Position numbers and translations under genes: made by a program
Part shown: positions 16,149 through 25,206 of the stretch, piece after piece
Position numbering within the stretch: position 1 is the stretch's first letter
How the letters are laid out: every line of letters begins with the position of its first letter
Virus record (IMG/VR): IMGVR_UViG_3300008113_000201
Coordinates: 1-32,797 of that record
Length of the DNA: 32,797 bases
From: a virus
Direction: 5' to 3' (one strand)
Notes under the pieces: model-generated
Databases searched by the model: none
Told to the model about the DNA's origin: nothing
What the model saw: only the letters and a program-made list of their open reading frames with translations

Positions 16149-16759
16149 TGGCTAGTGCAAACTATATGGCAGGTAGAAAGACCTATGCTAGACCACAGGC
16201 GTTGTTGTTCTCTGAAAACCCTGGAACTATTGTAGATGGCAAATATGTCCCAGATGGAAATGAAACTTCTACATCTGGTAGCACCAACGAAGACTTTATT
16301 ATCCTATCTGACCACAACAGAGGTTCCCTAGATTTTGGTGTTCAAAGAATTGAGAATCGTCAAAGAACAGTTAATGGTCGTATGCGTTCATATTGGATAG
16401 CAGACAAAAGAACTCTTACTGTGTCTTGGACAATGCTTCCGTCTAGAGCATATAGTTTAGAGCCAAACTTTAACTCTTCCACAGGATTGCCAACAGGCAT
16501 TGGAACAGAATATACTGTAGATGGTGGTGCTGGTGGTGCAGAACTGCTAGATTGGTATCAAAACCACTACGGAACATTTTATGTATTTGTTGCTTACGAT
16601 AAACTTGATGTAAATAACGGAGACACAGCATATGCAAAATTGGGTCAATACGGAGAAGTACTAGAAATGTATATTACAGATTTTTCTTGGAATGTTCAAA
16701 AACGTGGTGGAACTAACTTTGATATGTGGGATGTGTCTATCTCACTGGAAGAGGCATAA
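16148..16759 (+). CDS. Minor tail protein, tube-like / distal tail
   Basis: The 203-residue protein directly follows the tape measure, where the distal tail protein is usually encoded. It is beta-rich, with a conserved-looking end ITDFSWNVQKRGGTNFDMWD followed by a short acidic C-terminus. That end resembles tube-fold tail proteins. The start ATG overlaps the tape measure stop (TAATG), and its own stop overlaps the next ATG the same way, so the three genes are translationally coupled. The distal tail role is inferred from synteny. Confidence 0.65.
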   Translation: MASANYMAGRKTYARPQALLFSENPGTIVDGKYVPDGNETSTSGSTNEDFIILSDHNRGSLDFGVQRIENRQRTVNGRMRSYWIADKRTLTVSWTMLPSRAYSLEPNFNSSTGLPTGIGTEYTVDGGAGGAELLDWYQNHYGTFYVFVAYDKLDVNNGDTAYAKLGQYGEVLEMYITDFSWNVQKRGGTNFDMWDVSISLEEA

Positions 16760-19700
16760 TGTATTCCAACGAAGCCCTTACAAAGCATCTACAAGAGTCA
16801 AATGCTATTGAGACAAAAAGCAAGATAATTGCTGAATGGAATCTAAACATCTTTGAAAACATTAAGGCTATTGGCAATTACAAGAATAGACCTATAGCGT
16901 CTAATACAGCAAATACTGCTTCAAATTCTTGGGTTGTAGAGGATGAGAACACTCCAGAAGCAAATAGAACTTGGTATGGCTTTACAGATTATGACACAGT
17001 AATAGATGGTGGTTTTACAGAGGATGTTGGTGGAACTGAAACACCAGTAACATTTCAGTCTTCTAATGAAAGACAAAAGTCACTAATGTCTCTAGAGGAT
17101 TGCTTTAAGAAATTTAGACCACGCTCAGGAATCAACAAACTAAGAGCAAGGGATAATGGTAGATACATTCTGCCAGTATATTCAAATACTATTTTTGCTA
17201 GACCAAGATACTATCCAGCAGGTAAAGATGACAACTTTAAGTATTGGTCATCATTTAGAACTGTTGACAATGATACTTTTGGTCTTTCAAAAACAGGAGA
17301 CCCATACCTGATTCAAGATGCTGCCCCTTTCGTGGTATATAAAAATAGCATTCCAACAAATAAGATTGTAATAAAGATTCAAACAAACACAAGTAAGATA
17401 GATAATGGAAGTTTGATTGACCAAAACTCTCCAACAAATAAAGACCCATTTTTTATTGGCTCTACACCAAACTATAAGTCCACACCTTTGAGATGGAAGA
17501 TTCAAAAACTAGACTCTCAAAATGAGTGGACTGACCTTATGGAAGAAATTACAGAAGACCAGTTTACATCAGAGTCTGGTTGGGACGGATATTTTCAACT
17601 ATCTTATGGTCTAACAAATAACGAAGTGCTCACAACATATAAAGATAACTTTTTACTTGTTGGAACATTGTCTTCTTTGTATGGACTGCCGAATGTTGTG
17701 GGAGAAGAGTTTGCTGGACAAGCATACCTAGTTAAATCATCAGAGACGGACATTGGTGTAATCTATATTCATAATGGTGGAACAAGTTCTACAACTTTAG
17801 ATAACTATACTTCTGCAATTGTTCCAACATATGGCTGGTATAAAAGCGAAGAGTCTATATCAAATGCTCAAACGTTTGTGACAGAACTAGACAAGACAAC
17901 AGCACCTTCTTATGAAAATCCAACAAAGATATACAGAGAGTTTGAATACATAAATGGTCTTCGTATTGTTGTTAATAGAATGATAAACCAAAGAACAGCA
18001 TTTGACCTGATTGAACTTTCTCCAAGATTGGCAGTAGACTTAACAGATATTACAACTGGTTTTTCTGTTAAAAAATATGCTTCAGATTTGGGAGTAAGTT
18101 CTTTGCCAGTAGGTCAACTACTTGTATCTACTGGAAGTCTGTCCGTAATTGACCACAAGCAAGTCTTTAACCTAAACAATAAAGAAAGCATAGTTAACTC
18201 ATATATAGCAGACGAATTTCAGTTTAGTTTTGTCAATAAGAATCTTCAATTAAAGTTCTACGAAGTTGTGTCCAGGGTACAGCAGGATGACGATACATAC
18301 AAAGATTACTACATACCATTAAAGACAATGTATGCAGATGGTTTCCCAGACTACGATGATTCAAATCGTAATATGAATATGAACCTTAGAGACTTTGCTT
18401 TCTATCTAGAGTCACAGATAGCACCAGAGATATTTCTGACAAATGCATCAACTAGTTATATTATTGCCACATTGCTAGATTCAATCGGATTTTCGAACTA
18501 CGATTTCAAAAGGTTAACTGATGAGCAAGATACGGTTATTCCAAACTTTTTTATCTCGCCTAACAAAACCATAATGCAGGTATTACAGGAACTAGCAATT
18601 GCTACACAAACCACAATGTTCTTTGATGAAATGAATAATCTTATTGTTATGAGTAAAAGATACTTAGTTCCAGATAGCACAGAGCAAAGAGACTATAATA
18701 TCATGCTTTATGGTTCAGACGTTCTTGTTGAGAATGCAGAGTCCTTGCCAAACAAAAAGGTAGCAAATAAAAAAGCAAACATTCTAAACATATCTTCACA
18801 GTCAAATGATATCTATAATGATGGAAAGATTACTTATTATAATCGATACATACAGAAAAGGTCAAATGAAAGAAATAAAGAGATTTATTTAGATAAGAAT
18901 AAATTCTTGTCTTACGAACAGCAGGTTTTATGGTCGATAAATGATAGGCAAGAGAACAAGACTCAAACAAAGAATGAAGAGAATGAAAGCGTTTCTGGGT
19001 ATACTTTAACTGCAATGGCATTGGCTTCAGGACTTACAAACCAAATCCCAAAGGTAGTTAATCAAGAAATAATTAACAATGAAATGGATTTTGGAGACAA
19101 CGTTTATTGGTACGCAAGACCAAGTGGGTATCTTTACGCAAACGGTGAAATTATTAAATATGACGCTGTTCAGTACATGGCTGGAAACCAAAAGGTTTGG
19201 GTTACTAACGAAAACGATTACGCAAAGTATTACTCTCAAGTATCTTTAGGTCAAAGAATGTATCCAACTGGAGTTCTTCGTATTTATGCAGAACCAAAGT
19301 ACGATGCTGATGGTCTTTTTGTAGAAAACACAATTTTAAAGCATGGTCGTGGACAGTTTGGAACAACTATAGTAAAACATTCTGCTACAGAGAAAGAACT
19401 TGATAGCGAATGGAAAACCATTAAAACGCCTTTGGTCACGGACTCTCAGTATTTATTTAAACAAACCACATCTGCAACATCTACTAAGTATGTACAAGAT
19501 AATAAGTCAGATTTGGCAAAGGCTAAAATGAAGCCACCAACAACAACTATCAAGAATTTTTTGGGTATGCCAAAATACAACACAAAGACTAAGCAGTATG
19601 AATACCGTGAGTCGTTGCAAGCCTCTGCCCTGATTCTATCTGGTCCAAACTTTTCTGTAAAAGCAAATAACGGTCCATCAATAAATTATGTAAAAAAAGA

Positions 19701-21153
19701 CTTGGGCAAGTCTATTCCATACGATATTTTTGGAGCAAGAATAAGACTACTGGGAACTAGACAAGAAACAGAGATGGAAAATGTTCAAAAACTTGCAGGA
19801 AGTTATCCACTATACACTTCAAAAAATTTACAGTCTCCAATAAACGGTGAATCTGGAGGTATTGGAATCTTGACTAATGAAAACGGAGAAGGATATTACT
19901 ATGAGATAGTTGCACTAAACTATGTAGATTCTAAAAAAGACGATGGCTCTAATGATTTTGTTGCAGCAGATTCTATAAATGTTGACACAGTTATTTTTTA
20001 TAGAATGAATCTTGTTGGCGGTATCTTGAAACCAACTGTTCTTTGGTCAGGCTTTGAAAACATTCTTGTAGATTCTGGTAAATTTGCAGCAAAAGTAAAA
20101 GGCTTAAAAGATTCTGTCGAAGACTCGGTATATGATATAGCATTAAAAGTAAATAAGGTAAACGACAAAGATTGGAGAATTTCTATTTATTTTAATGGAT
20201 TCATTATTGGGTCTGTTCAAGACACCAGTCCAGTAACAAGTAAGATTTCTCAAAGCATATCTTTGTTTACAAGAGGCTCCTCTCAGGTAATGTTTAATGA
20301 TGTTTATGCTATAAAGACGATGAACAAAAAACCAGCCGCAATAGAGGTTTCTGCATCATCAGAAATTTTTGACGGAAATAAAACATCTAACCTAAGTTAT
20401 AGCAAGTATTCTTTAAGCACTCTGGTTACAACAGGATTCTTGTCAAGTTTGTCTCCTTCTAAAGTTTCAGAAAATAGCATTTACTATGAAGAGTTTGGAA
20501 CAGTAATGAGAGAGTGTGCATATCTTAATGTTAAATTTGACAAGGTGTATCCAGCATTGCGTTCCAAGATTGCTCCACAAGTATCTCAAATTGCAGCATA
20601 TCATATTGCTGGATATAGTAGCACCCCATACCGTGCAGAATTTTTAGTATTCAATACAACAGATTTTGCACTTGGTCTTGGAGATGGAGAAGACTATTCA
20701 ACAATCTTGAATATTGTTGGAATTGGGTATACAGAAGAGGTTGCTAGAGAATTGACGGTAGATGGATTCTATAATAATCGTAGCGATTTTTCTACAAATA
20801 GCGACTATAGTTCTCAAACATACAAGAATAGATATACAGAGATTAAGAATAGCAGACTTAGTTATGGAAACAAAGCATTCACTATTGATTCGCCATATAT
20901 CCAAAGTGAGGAAACTGCAACAGAATTAATGGAATATATTATTAACAAAGTTTCTAGACCTAGAAAGGCAGTTGCTGTTCAGACATTTGGAATGCCAATC
21001 ATTCAACTAGGAGACTTAGTTAAGTTTTCATATGATACTAACTTAGTATTGCCAAATACCGTTACTGATAATAACTTTGTTGTTTATGGTATTGAGCAAG
21101 ATGTGTCAGAGACTGGACCATCAACAATTTTATATTTAAGTGAGGTGTCATAA
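16759..21153 (+). CDS. Tail hub / tail-associated minor tail protein, 1464 aa
   Basis: I chose ATG 16759, which overlaps the upstream stop, in place of an in-frame upstream start at 16726 that would run through the previous gene. The protein is long and beta-rich. Residues about 540-640 (RDFAFYLESQIAPEIFL through TMFFDEMNNLIVMSKRYL) resemble hub domains of tail-tip proteins. Residues about 1075-1192 look like a concanavalin/LamG-type sandwich (WRISIYFNGFIIGSVQD, then FTRGSSQVMFNDVYA). The C-terminus (AVQTFGMPIIQLGDLVKFSY to the end) has the QLGD-V pattern common at the end of siphophage hub proteins. It probably forms the tail tip and contacts the cell envelope. No peptidase or lysozyme motif is seen. 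Confidence 0.75.
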   Translation: MYSNEALTKHLQESNAIETKSKIIAEWNLNIFENIKAIGNYKNRPIASNTANTASNSWVVEDENTPEANRTWYGFTDYDTVIDGGFTEDVGGTETPVTFQSSNERQKSLMSLEDCFKKFRPRSGINKLRARDNGRYILPVYSNTIFARPRYYPAGKDDNFKYWSSFRTVDNDTFGLSKTGDPYLIQDAAPFVVYKNSIPTNKIVIKIQTNTSKIDNGSLIDQNSPTNKDPFFIGSTPNYKSTPLRWKIQKLDSQNEWTDLMEEITEDQFTSESGWDGYFQLSYGLTNNEVLTTYKDNFLLVGTLSSLYGLPNVVGEEFAGQAYLVKSSETDIGVIYIHNGGTSSTTLDNYTSAIVPTYGWYKSEESISNAQTFVTELDKTTAPSYENPTKIYREFEYINGLRIVVNRMINQRTAFDLIELSPRLAVDLTDITTGFSVKKYASDLGVSSLPVGQLLVSTGSLSVIDHKQVFNLNNKESIVNSYIADEFQFSFVNKNLQLKFYEVVSRVQQDDDTYKDYYIPLKTMYADGFPDYDDSNRNMNMNLRDFAFYLESQIAPEIFLTNASTSYIIATLLDSIGFSNYDFKRLTDEQDTVIPNFFISPNKTIMQVLQELAIATQTTMFFDEMNNLIVMSKRYLVPDSTEQRDYNIMLYGSDVLVENAESLPNKKVANKKANILNISSQSNDIYNDGKITYYNRYIQKRSNERNKEIYLDKNKFLSYEQQVLWSINDRQENKTQTKNEENESVSGYTLTAMALASGLTNQIPKVVNQEIINNEMDFGDNVYWYARPSGYLYANGEIIKYDAVQYMAGNQKVWVTNENDYAKYYSQVSLGQRMYPTGVLRIYAEPKYDADGLFVENTILKHGRGQFGTTIVKHSATEKELDSEWKTIKTPLVTDSQYLFKQTTSATSTKYVQDNKSDLAKAKMKPPTTTIKNFLGMPKYNTKTKQYEYRESLQASALILSGPNFSVKANNGPSINYVKKDLGKSIPYDIFGARIRLLGTRQETEMENVQKLAGSYPLYTSKNLQSPINGESGGIGILTNENGEGYYYEIVALNYVDSKKDDGSNDFVAADSINVDTVIFYRMNLVGGILKPTVLWSGFENILVDSGKFAAKVKGLKDSVEDSVYDIALKVNKVNDKDWRISIYFNGFIIGSVQDTSPVTSKISQSISLFTRGSSQVMFNDVYAIKTMNKKPAAIEVSASSEIFDGNKTSNLSYSKYSLSTLVTTGFLSSLSPSKVSENSIYYEEFGTVMRECAYLNVKFDKVYPALRSKIAPQVSQIAAYHIAGYSSTPYRAEFLVFNTTDFALGLGDGEDYSTILNIVGIGYTEEVARELTVDGFYNNRSDFSTNSDYSSQTYKNRYTEIKNSRLSYGNKAFTIDSPYIQSEETATELMEYIINKVSRPRKAVAVQTFGMPIIQLGDLVKFSYDTNLVLPNTVTDNNFVVYGIEQDVSETGPSTILYLSEVS

Positions 21154-21752
21154 TGCCAGAAAGATATCCACCAATGCCTACTCCACTACCACCAGGAGCA
21201 CCAGTAAACCCTTTTCCACAACAAAAAATTGCCAATGATGCGTGGTCAAAGAGTTGGGCTGCTAGGGGGAAGTGGGCAAAAGCAAATCCAAAATTGTCTG
21301 GATATATTGCACCAAAGCCAATAATTCCACCAATTGACCCAGGTATAGAAACAGACGATGTAAAAACAGGAACTAACGCAAACTTCACAGGCTTATTCTT
21401 TTCATCGTTACCAAACTACTCTATCAAAGAAGCCCTTAGTTTAAGAAGTTTGACTGGTAATGAAATTCTGATGGTTGCCCATAGGGAAAACTTTTATACC
21501 ACTAATGAAGTTCTAAATAGCAATATTCTAGACATTGTAGAGTCTAGAAACTTTTACTCTCCAACAGAAATTATTAAACTTCAAGCACCAGACTACTCTT
21601 ACTTGTTTCAAAATAACCTTGCTGCTTATGCTGTTTCCCTTACAAGTTCTATAGTAACAGTGAGCATTCCAAGTGCTGGACTTAACCAGTCTTCCAAGAT
21701 TCAGGTAGAAACCTTTGCACCTAGAGAGATTAAAAATGATACAATATATTAG
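21153..21752 (+). CDS. Minor tail protein, proline-rich N-terminus
   Basis: This 199-residue protein overlaps the hub gene by one base (TAATG). Residues 1-28 are strongly proline-rich (PPMPTPLPPGAPVNPFP), followed by a basic/Trp segment and a second proline patch (PKPIIPPIDPG). The rest (about 70-199) contains two related-looking segments, NEILMVAHRENFYTTNEVL and DIVESRNFYSPTEI, suggesting a small internal duplication. I do not recognise the family; position implies a tail-tip component or a linker attaching fibres to the hub. Confidence 0.6.
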   Translation: MPERYPPMPTPLPPGAPVNPFPQQKIANDAWSKSWAARGKWAKANPKLSGYIAPKPIIPPIDPGIETDDVKTGTNANFTGLFFSSLPNYSIKEALSLRSLTGNEILMVAHRENFYTTNEVLNSNILDIVESRNFYSPTEIIKLQAPDYSYLFQNNLAAYAVSLTSSIVTVSIPSAGLNQSSKIQVETFAPREIKNDTIY

Positions 21753-21761
21753 GAGATTATT

Positions 21762-23123
21762 ATGATTACAAACACTGGAAAAGAAATTATTGGCAAGTAC
21801 CTGGTTGGTCAGACAGACTCCTATGCCTCATACTTGGCTATTGGTTGTGGAGAAAAGCCACTTCTATCCTCAGATTCTTTTGGAAACTATGCAACAAAAA
21901 CCTCTCTAGCCTTTGAAACGCTAAGAGTTCCAATCATATCAAAGAGTTTAATTACTGATTCTGGTTCCACCAGGGTAGTTCTAACAGCAGAATTACCAAC
22001 AGAAGAAAGGTATGAAATAACAGAAGTAGGAGTATATCCATCTCAAAACAATCCAATTCCAACTGGACTAGATAGCCAAGCATTAATTCTTTTTGACGGA
22101 GCAGAACTTTGGGAAGCACACACAGCAACCATTGACCCTGTTCCTTTAGAACTAGGAACTATTGCAGATGAGCAAAATGACATCACCATAAGCGATAAAA
22201 TATTTTACACCAATTCCAACAACTCATTGTTCGAGAAGACAAACTATCCAGATAGAGTGGAAAGATACGAAAGACCAAGATTTTTAGACAGAACAATTTT
22301 TGTTAGGGGAGACTCTTCAGTTCTAGCGGTAAGTGGCTCAAACCTTTCCGTTACATCAGGAGACCACATTCATCTAGCAACAGGTCCAGTAGACCTTGCT
22401 AAAAACTCTACAGAAGACGAACTTAGACTTGCGTTTTCAGTAATTAACAAAAATGGAACAGAGATTGGGGATACCGCAGATGTTCCAAGCAATGTAAAGA
22501 TTCTGATTCAGTTTGCATCTACAGATGGGGCAAGCCCAGAGTATGCAAGTTTTGTTGTAAACTTAACAAATGGAGCATATCTTAATACACTAGGAACGCA
22601 AACACCAACTGGAACAACAAACATATCATTTACAACTGGAACTAGTCACAATATTTCTGTTGGCAATCAGGTCACTATTTCTGACGTAGCACCTTCTGCA
22701 TATAACGGAACTTGGACAGCACAGTCTGGAACTACAGGCTCAACTTTGGTATTAAATATAGGAAATAATCCTGGTGCAATTACCGTTGCTGGTAAAGTAA
22801 GAAATGAAAATAAATATGATTTTACAAACAATAGATATGTAGTAGTCAATAAGGCATTAAAGAATCTGTATACAACAGGTAGTTTTTCTTGGGACACTGT
22901 TTCTACCATTAAGGTTTATGCTTGTGTAAATGATGGTAGTACTGGAACTGGAAACTTTTATGTTGCCCTAGATGCACTTAAACTAGAAAACATTTCATCT
23001 TTTAACAACGTTTATGGTCTTACAGCCTATACAGTTATGAAAACCTCAGACTCTTTGCCAATTGTAAAATCAGACAATACATCAAGTTTTATAGAATTTA
23101 GTTATTTGGTGGATGTTCTCTAA
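21762..23123 (+). CDS. Minor tail / receptor-binding-type protein with inserted beta domain
   Basis: The 453-residue protein has an N-terminus of tail-fibre type (ITNTGKEIIGKYLVGQ, then SYASYLAIGCG). After a variable middle, residues about 280-350 contain a Thr-rich beta module (SHNISVGNQVTISDVAPSAY and GAITVAGKV) related to the insert in the connector gene at 642. The C-terminal part (about 355-453) is another beta-rich region. The start is supported by AGGAG at 21751-21755, 6 nt upstream. The stop overlaps the next ATG. Receptor binding is plausible from context but not shown. Confidence 0.62.
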   Translation: MITNTGKEIIGKYLVGQTDSYASYLAIGCGEKPLLSSDSFGNYATKTSLAFETLRVPIISKSLITDSGSTRVVLTAELPTEERYEITEVGVYPSQNNPIPTGLDSQALILFDGAELWEAHTATIDPVPLELGTIADEQNDITISDKIFYTNSNNSLFEKTNYPDRVERYERPRFLDRTIFVRGDSSVLAVSGSNLSVTSGDHIHLATGPVDLAKNSTEDELRLAFSVINKNGTEIGDTADVPSNVKILIQFASTDGASPEYASFVVNLTNGAYLNTLGTQTPTGTTNISFTTGTSHNISVGNQVTISDVAPSAYNGTWTAQSGTTGSTLVLNIGNNPGAITVAGKVRNENKYDFTNNRYVVVNKALKNLYTTGSFSWDTVSTIKVYACVNDGSTGTGNFYVALDALKLENISSFNNVYGLTAYTVMKTSDSLPIVKSDNTSSFIEFSYLVDVL

Positions 23124-23650
23124 TGGCTGAGAATACTGTTGTTGGCAGTTTTAATATCTTCGATAATTCAGTTGCAGTTATCAAAAACAGTTCATCTTCC
23201 CTAGACTATTTATTTAGATATAGATTAATAACAGATGAAGGCGAAGCCCTTAGCGAATGGTCAAGAGTCAATCAGATTACACAGCAAAGCATTTCTGGCA
23301 TAATGAATGGGTTTGTTTCTTCAGTATCTGTAAGTTCTGTAGAGTCTGGTGGTACTGGAATAAACGTTGGCTGGACTATTCCAAACAACTTTCCAACAAG
23401 CAAGTTTGACATATACTTTAGTTGGTCCTATGACAATGGAGTTTCTTTTACAGATTTTGAATATGTAGACACGGTTACCTCAAATAACTACTATATAGAC
23501 ATTCCAGTAGTATCTTCAGTAAAGGCAGGTCTTGTCAAGGTTGCTGTCCAGGTACCAACAAACATAAAAATTATTAACACAAATGCCTTATTGATTCAGT
23601 CTAGTGCTAAATCTACACTTCCAATTTTAGACCCAGGAACCATTGTTTAG
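23123..23650 (+). CDS. Minor tail protein, fibronectin III-like
   Basis: This 175-residue, beta-rich protein starts in a TAATG overlap with the upstream gene. The sequence YRLITDEGEALSEWSRVN and the later VGWTIPNNF followed by FDIYFSWSYDNG resemble fibronectin type III or Ig-like modules common in tail proteins. No signal peptide or catalytic motif is present. Its role is inferred from neighbours. Confidence 0.6.
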   Translation: MAENTVVGSFNIFDNSVAVIKNSSSSLDYLFRYRLITDEGEALSEWSRVNQITQQSISGIMNGFVSSVSVSSVESGGTGINVGWTIPNNFPTSKFDIYFSWSYDNGVSFTDFEYVDTVTSNNYYIDIPVVSSVKAGLVKVAVQVPTNIKIINTNALLIQSSAKSTLPILDPGTIV

Positions 23651-23659
23651 TGGTATAAT
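23651..23659 (+). promoter_or_regulatory. Extended -10 promoter, predicted leaderless start at 23666
   Basis: TGGTATAAT begins immediately after the previous stop codon. The hexamer is 23654-23659, and six bases separate it from the ATG at 23666, so the transcript should start at or within a base of the start codon. No ribosome binding site or -35 is seen. Confidence 0.72.
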
Positions 23660-23665
23660 TAAGTT

Positions 23666-24133
23666 ATGACACTACAAAAGCCAAGTTCAAATACACTAAT
23701 CGACCAGACATTCTTGGGGCAGATTGTTGACGAGATAAACATTCTTAGCGATAATTTCTCAAATGCTGCATCCCCAATATTCGATACAAATACTAAGAAA
23801 TCAGCCCTGACCTATTTTGGAGGATTCTCTTTTGCAACAACTCAACTAGAAGTAACTCAAACATTAGCAGCAGGAAACACCTTGAATGAATATACTACAA
23901 ATTTTGCTTTTGGAAAAGACTTTCTTGCCCCACCACTAGTTTTTGTCACAATTCAGTCAGACGCTATAACAGGTTCTGGAAGAGGTGTAGCGGCAACACT
24001 TCTAAATGGTGTCACTGTTAGCGGAGTCACAACTGGCGGAGGAACTGTTTCTGTTGTGCTAGGGAATCCTCAAACAAAAACAACCGTCAAGTATCGTATA
24101 AACATTATGGCAATCGGTATCCCACAGATATAA
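23666..24133 (+). CDS. Small tail fibre / lectin-like protein
   Basis: The 155-residue protein has an N-terminal helical stretch (IVDEINILSDNFSNA). A beta-rich C-terminal half follows with FAFGKDFLAPPLVFVTIQSD and a Gly/Thr/Val-rich end. The pattern of an aromatic-Pro-Pro-x-Val strand recalls H-type lectin folds in phage fibres, but this is only a suggestion. It has its own promoter with no leader, which separates it from the preceding tail operon and may tune its level. Confidence 0.5.
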   Translation: MTLQKPSSNTLIDQTFLGQIVDEINILSDNFSNAASPIFDTNTKKSALTYFGGFSFATTQLEVTQTLAAGNTLNEYTTNFAFGKDFLAPPLVFVTIQSDAITGSGRGVAATLLNGVTVSGVTTGGGTVSVVLGNPQTKTTVKYRINIMAIGIPQI

Positions 24134-24135
24134 TC

Positions 24136-24666
24136 ATGGCTGCTCAAACTATGGAAGAGTATAACTCTTCACCTGTAATTCCAGGGAATAAAAAGGTCTG
24201 GTATCTTAACGGAGACCTTGTTCGTGTATACCATATGAATAACTCTAATGGCATAATGTCTGTTTATAACATTATAAAAGACCAGATTGAAAGTTGTTTA
24301 GTTAGTGATTTTAAGAAAACTAGAGAACGAGCATATACCGTAGGAGAGACTGCAGCCCTTGTGAACAGGCATAAAAAATATATGCCAGCATTAATGCTAA
24401 AAGGTGTTATTCCCTTCCCTATGGGGTCGCAGAAGGGCGGAGAGAGGGGCTGGCAGGTCCGTTCTTACTATTCCGAGTCACAGGTAAGAGAAATTCGTGA
24501 TATACTTGCATCCTACCACCACGGTAGACCAAGAAAAGATAAACTAATAACCAACGATGTAACACCCACAAAACAAGAGTTGACAAGACGTATGGGCGAT
24601 GGTATACTGGTTTATACAAAGACAGAAGATGGCAGATTTGTGCCAATCTGGAATGAATCAATTTAA
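24136..24666 (+). CDS. MerR-like helix-turn-helix DNA-binding protein
   Basis: In this 176-residue protein, residues about 67-122 form a MerR-type HTH: AYTVGETAALVNRHKKYMPA, then a wing-like GWQVRSYYSESQVREIRDIL. The N-terminal region (about 1-60) is beta-rich and of unknown role. The C-terminus carries a basic patch (HGRPRKDK) and another short helical segment. It lies between the structural genes and the replication module, a good place for a regulator. The ATG is 2 bases after the upstream stop with no clear ribosome binding site, so translation is probably coupled. The DNA target is unknown. Confidence 0.68.
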   Translation: MAAQTMEEYNSSPVIPGNKKVWYLNGDLVRVYHMNNSNGIMSVYNIIKDQIESCLVSDFKKTRERAYTVGETAALVNRHKKYMPALMLKGVIPFPMGSQKGGERGWQVRSYYSESQVREIRDILASYHHGRPRKDKLITNDVTPTKQELTRRMGDGILVYTKTEDGRFVPIWNESI

Positions 24667-24688
24667 TGTTCTTGAAAGGACACAGGGT

Positions 24689-24898
24689 ATGAATAACGAT
24701 GAGACTAAGGTTACAGTTGGGCTAGGCTATACGCTCAATCTGGGTAACTTCCAATCACTTCGCATTGACCTATCGGTATCAGATAGTAAGCGTAATGGAG
24801 AGAATACAGCAGATGCTTTTGAACGTGTATATGCGTTTGTTGAACAGAAACTATCTGAAAAGGTCAAGGAATCTTTAGAAGAGGCTGACAATAAGTAA
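24689..24898 (+). CDS. Small conserved phage protein, function unknown
   Basis: The frame is open from further upstream, but ATG 24689 has AAAGGA at 24675-24680, 8 nt before it, and gives a 69-residue protein starting MNNDETKVTVGLGYTLNLGN. The N-terminal half is a beta segment and the C-terminal half a helix ending in Lys/Glu residues (FVEQKLSEKVKESLEEADNK). I associate similar small proteins with replication genes in actinophages and some Firmicutes phages; the function is not known. Its stop overlaps the next ATG. Confidence 0.7.
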   Translation: MNNDETKVTVGLGYTLNLGNFQSLRIDLSVSDSKRNGENTADAFERVYAFVEQKLSEKVKESLEEADNK

Positions 24899-25206
24899 TG
24901 GCTGACCGCAAAGACCGTATGGCTTTGCTTAGTCGCTACAGTAAATTGCATACTGCGAGATACCAAGAAAAGCCATCTTTAAATTTGAATGTAGAGCAGT
25001 GGGCAGCAGATGCCTTGATTGCTTCCTATGGAATGCCAGAGTGCTATGACCTACTAGAATATTACTTTGATGTATCCGATAATCCCAGTTGGAAGTATTT
25101 TGCCAACTATGCAGACAACATTGTTTACAAGCGTAAGCAACTAGAACAAGACAACAAAGAGCGAGCAGAACGTAGGCTCAAGGCGAAGGAATGGCTAAAT
25201 GAATAA
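24898..25206 (+). CDS. Small helical protein next to the helicase, possible loader
   Basis: This 102-residue protein is mostly helical, with a basic N-terminus, an aromatic middle (YDLLEYYFDVSDNPSWKYF) and a highly charged C-terminal helix (KQLEQDNKERAERRLKAKE). It overlaps the helicase gene by 8 bases and its predecessor by one base (TAATG). Small helical proteins encoded directly before a phage DnaB-type helicase are often loaders, but nothing in the sequence proves that here. Confidence 0.6.
   Translation: MADRKDRMALLSRYSKLHTARYQEKPSLNLNVEQWAADALIASYGMPECYDLLEYYFDVSDNPSWKYFANYADNIVYKRKQLEQDNKERAERRLKAKEWLNE

Noticed and set aside
16726-16758. Upstream extension of the tail hub gene
   Set aside because: It would overlap the end of the previous gene by 34 bases without a ribosome binding site; the ATG at 16759 in a TAATG overlap matches the pattern of neighbouring genes.
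24129-24134. TATAAT one base before the ATG of the HTH gene
   Set aside because: Spacing would put the transcript start after the ATG, and the bases are explained by the last codons and stop of the upstream gene. Initiation at the internal ATG 24151 cannot be excluded but lacks support.
24599-24688. Upstream extension of the small protein ending at 24898
   Set aside because: It overlaps the HTH gene and encodes an unlikely N-terminus; ATG 24689 has a well-placed AAAGGA.
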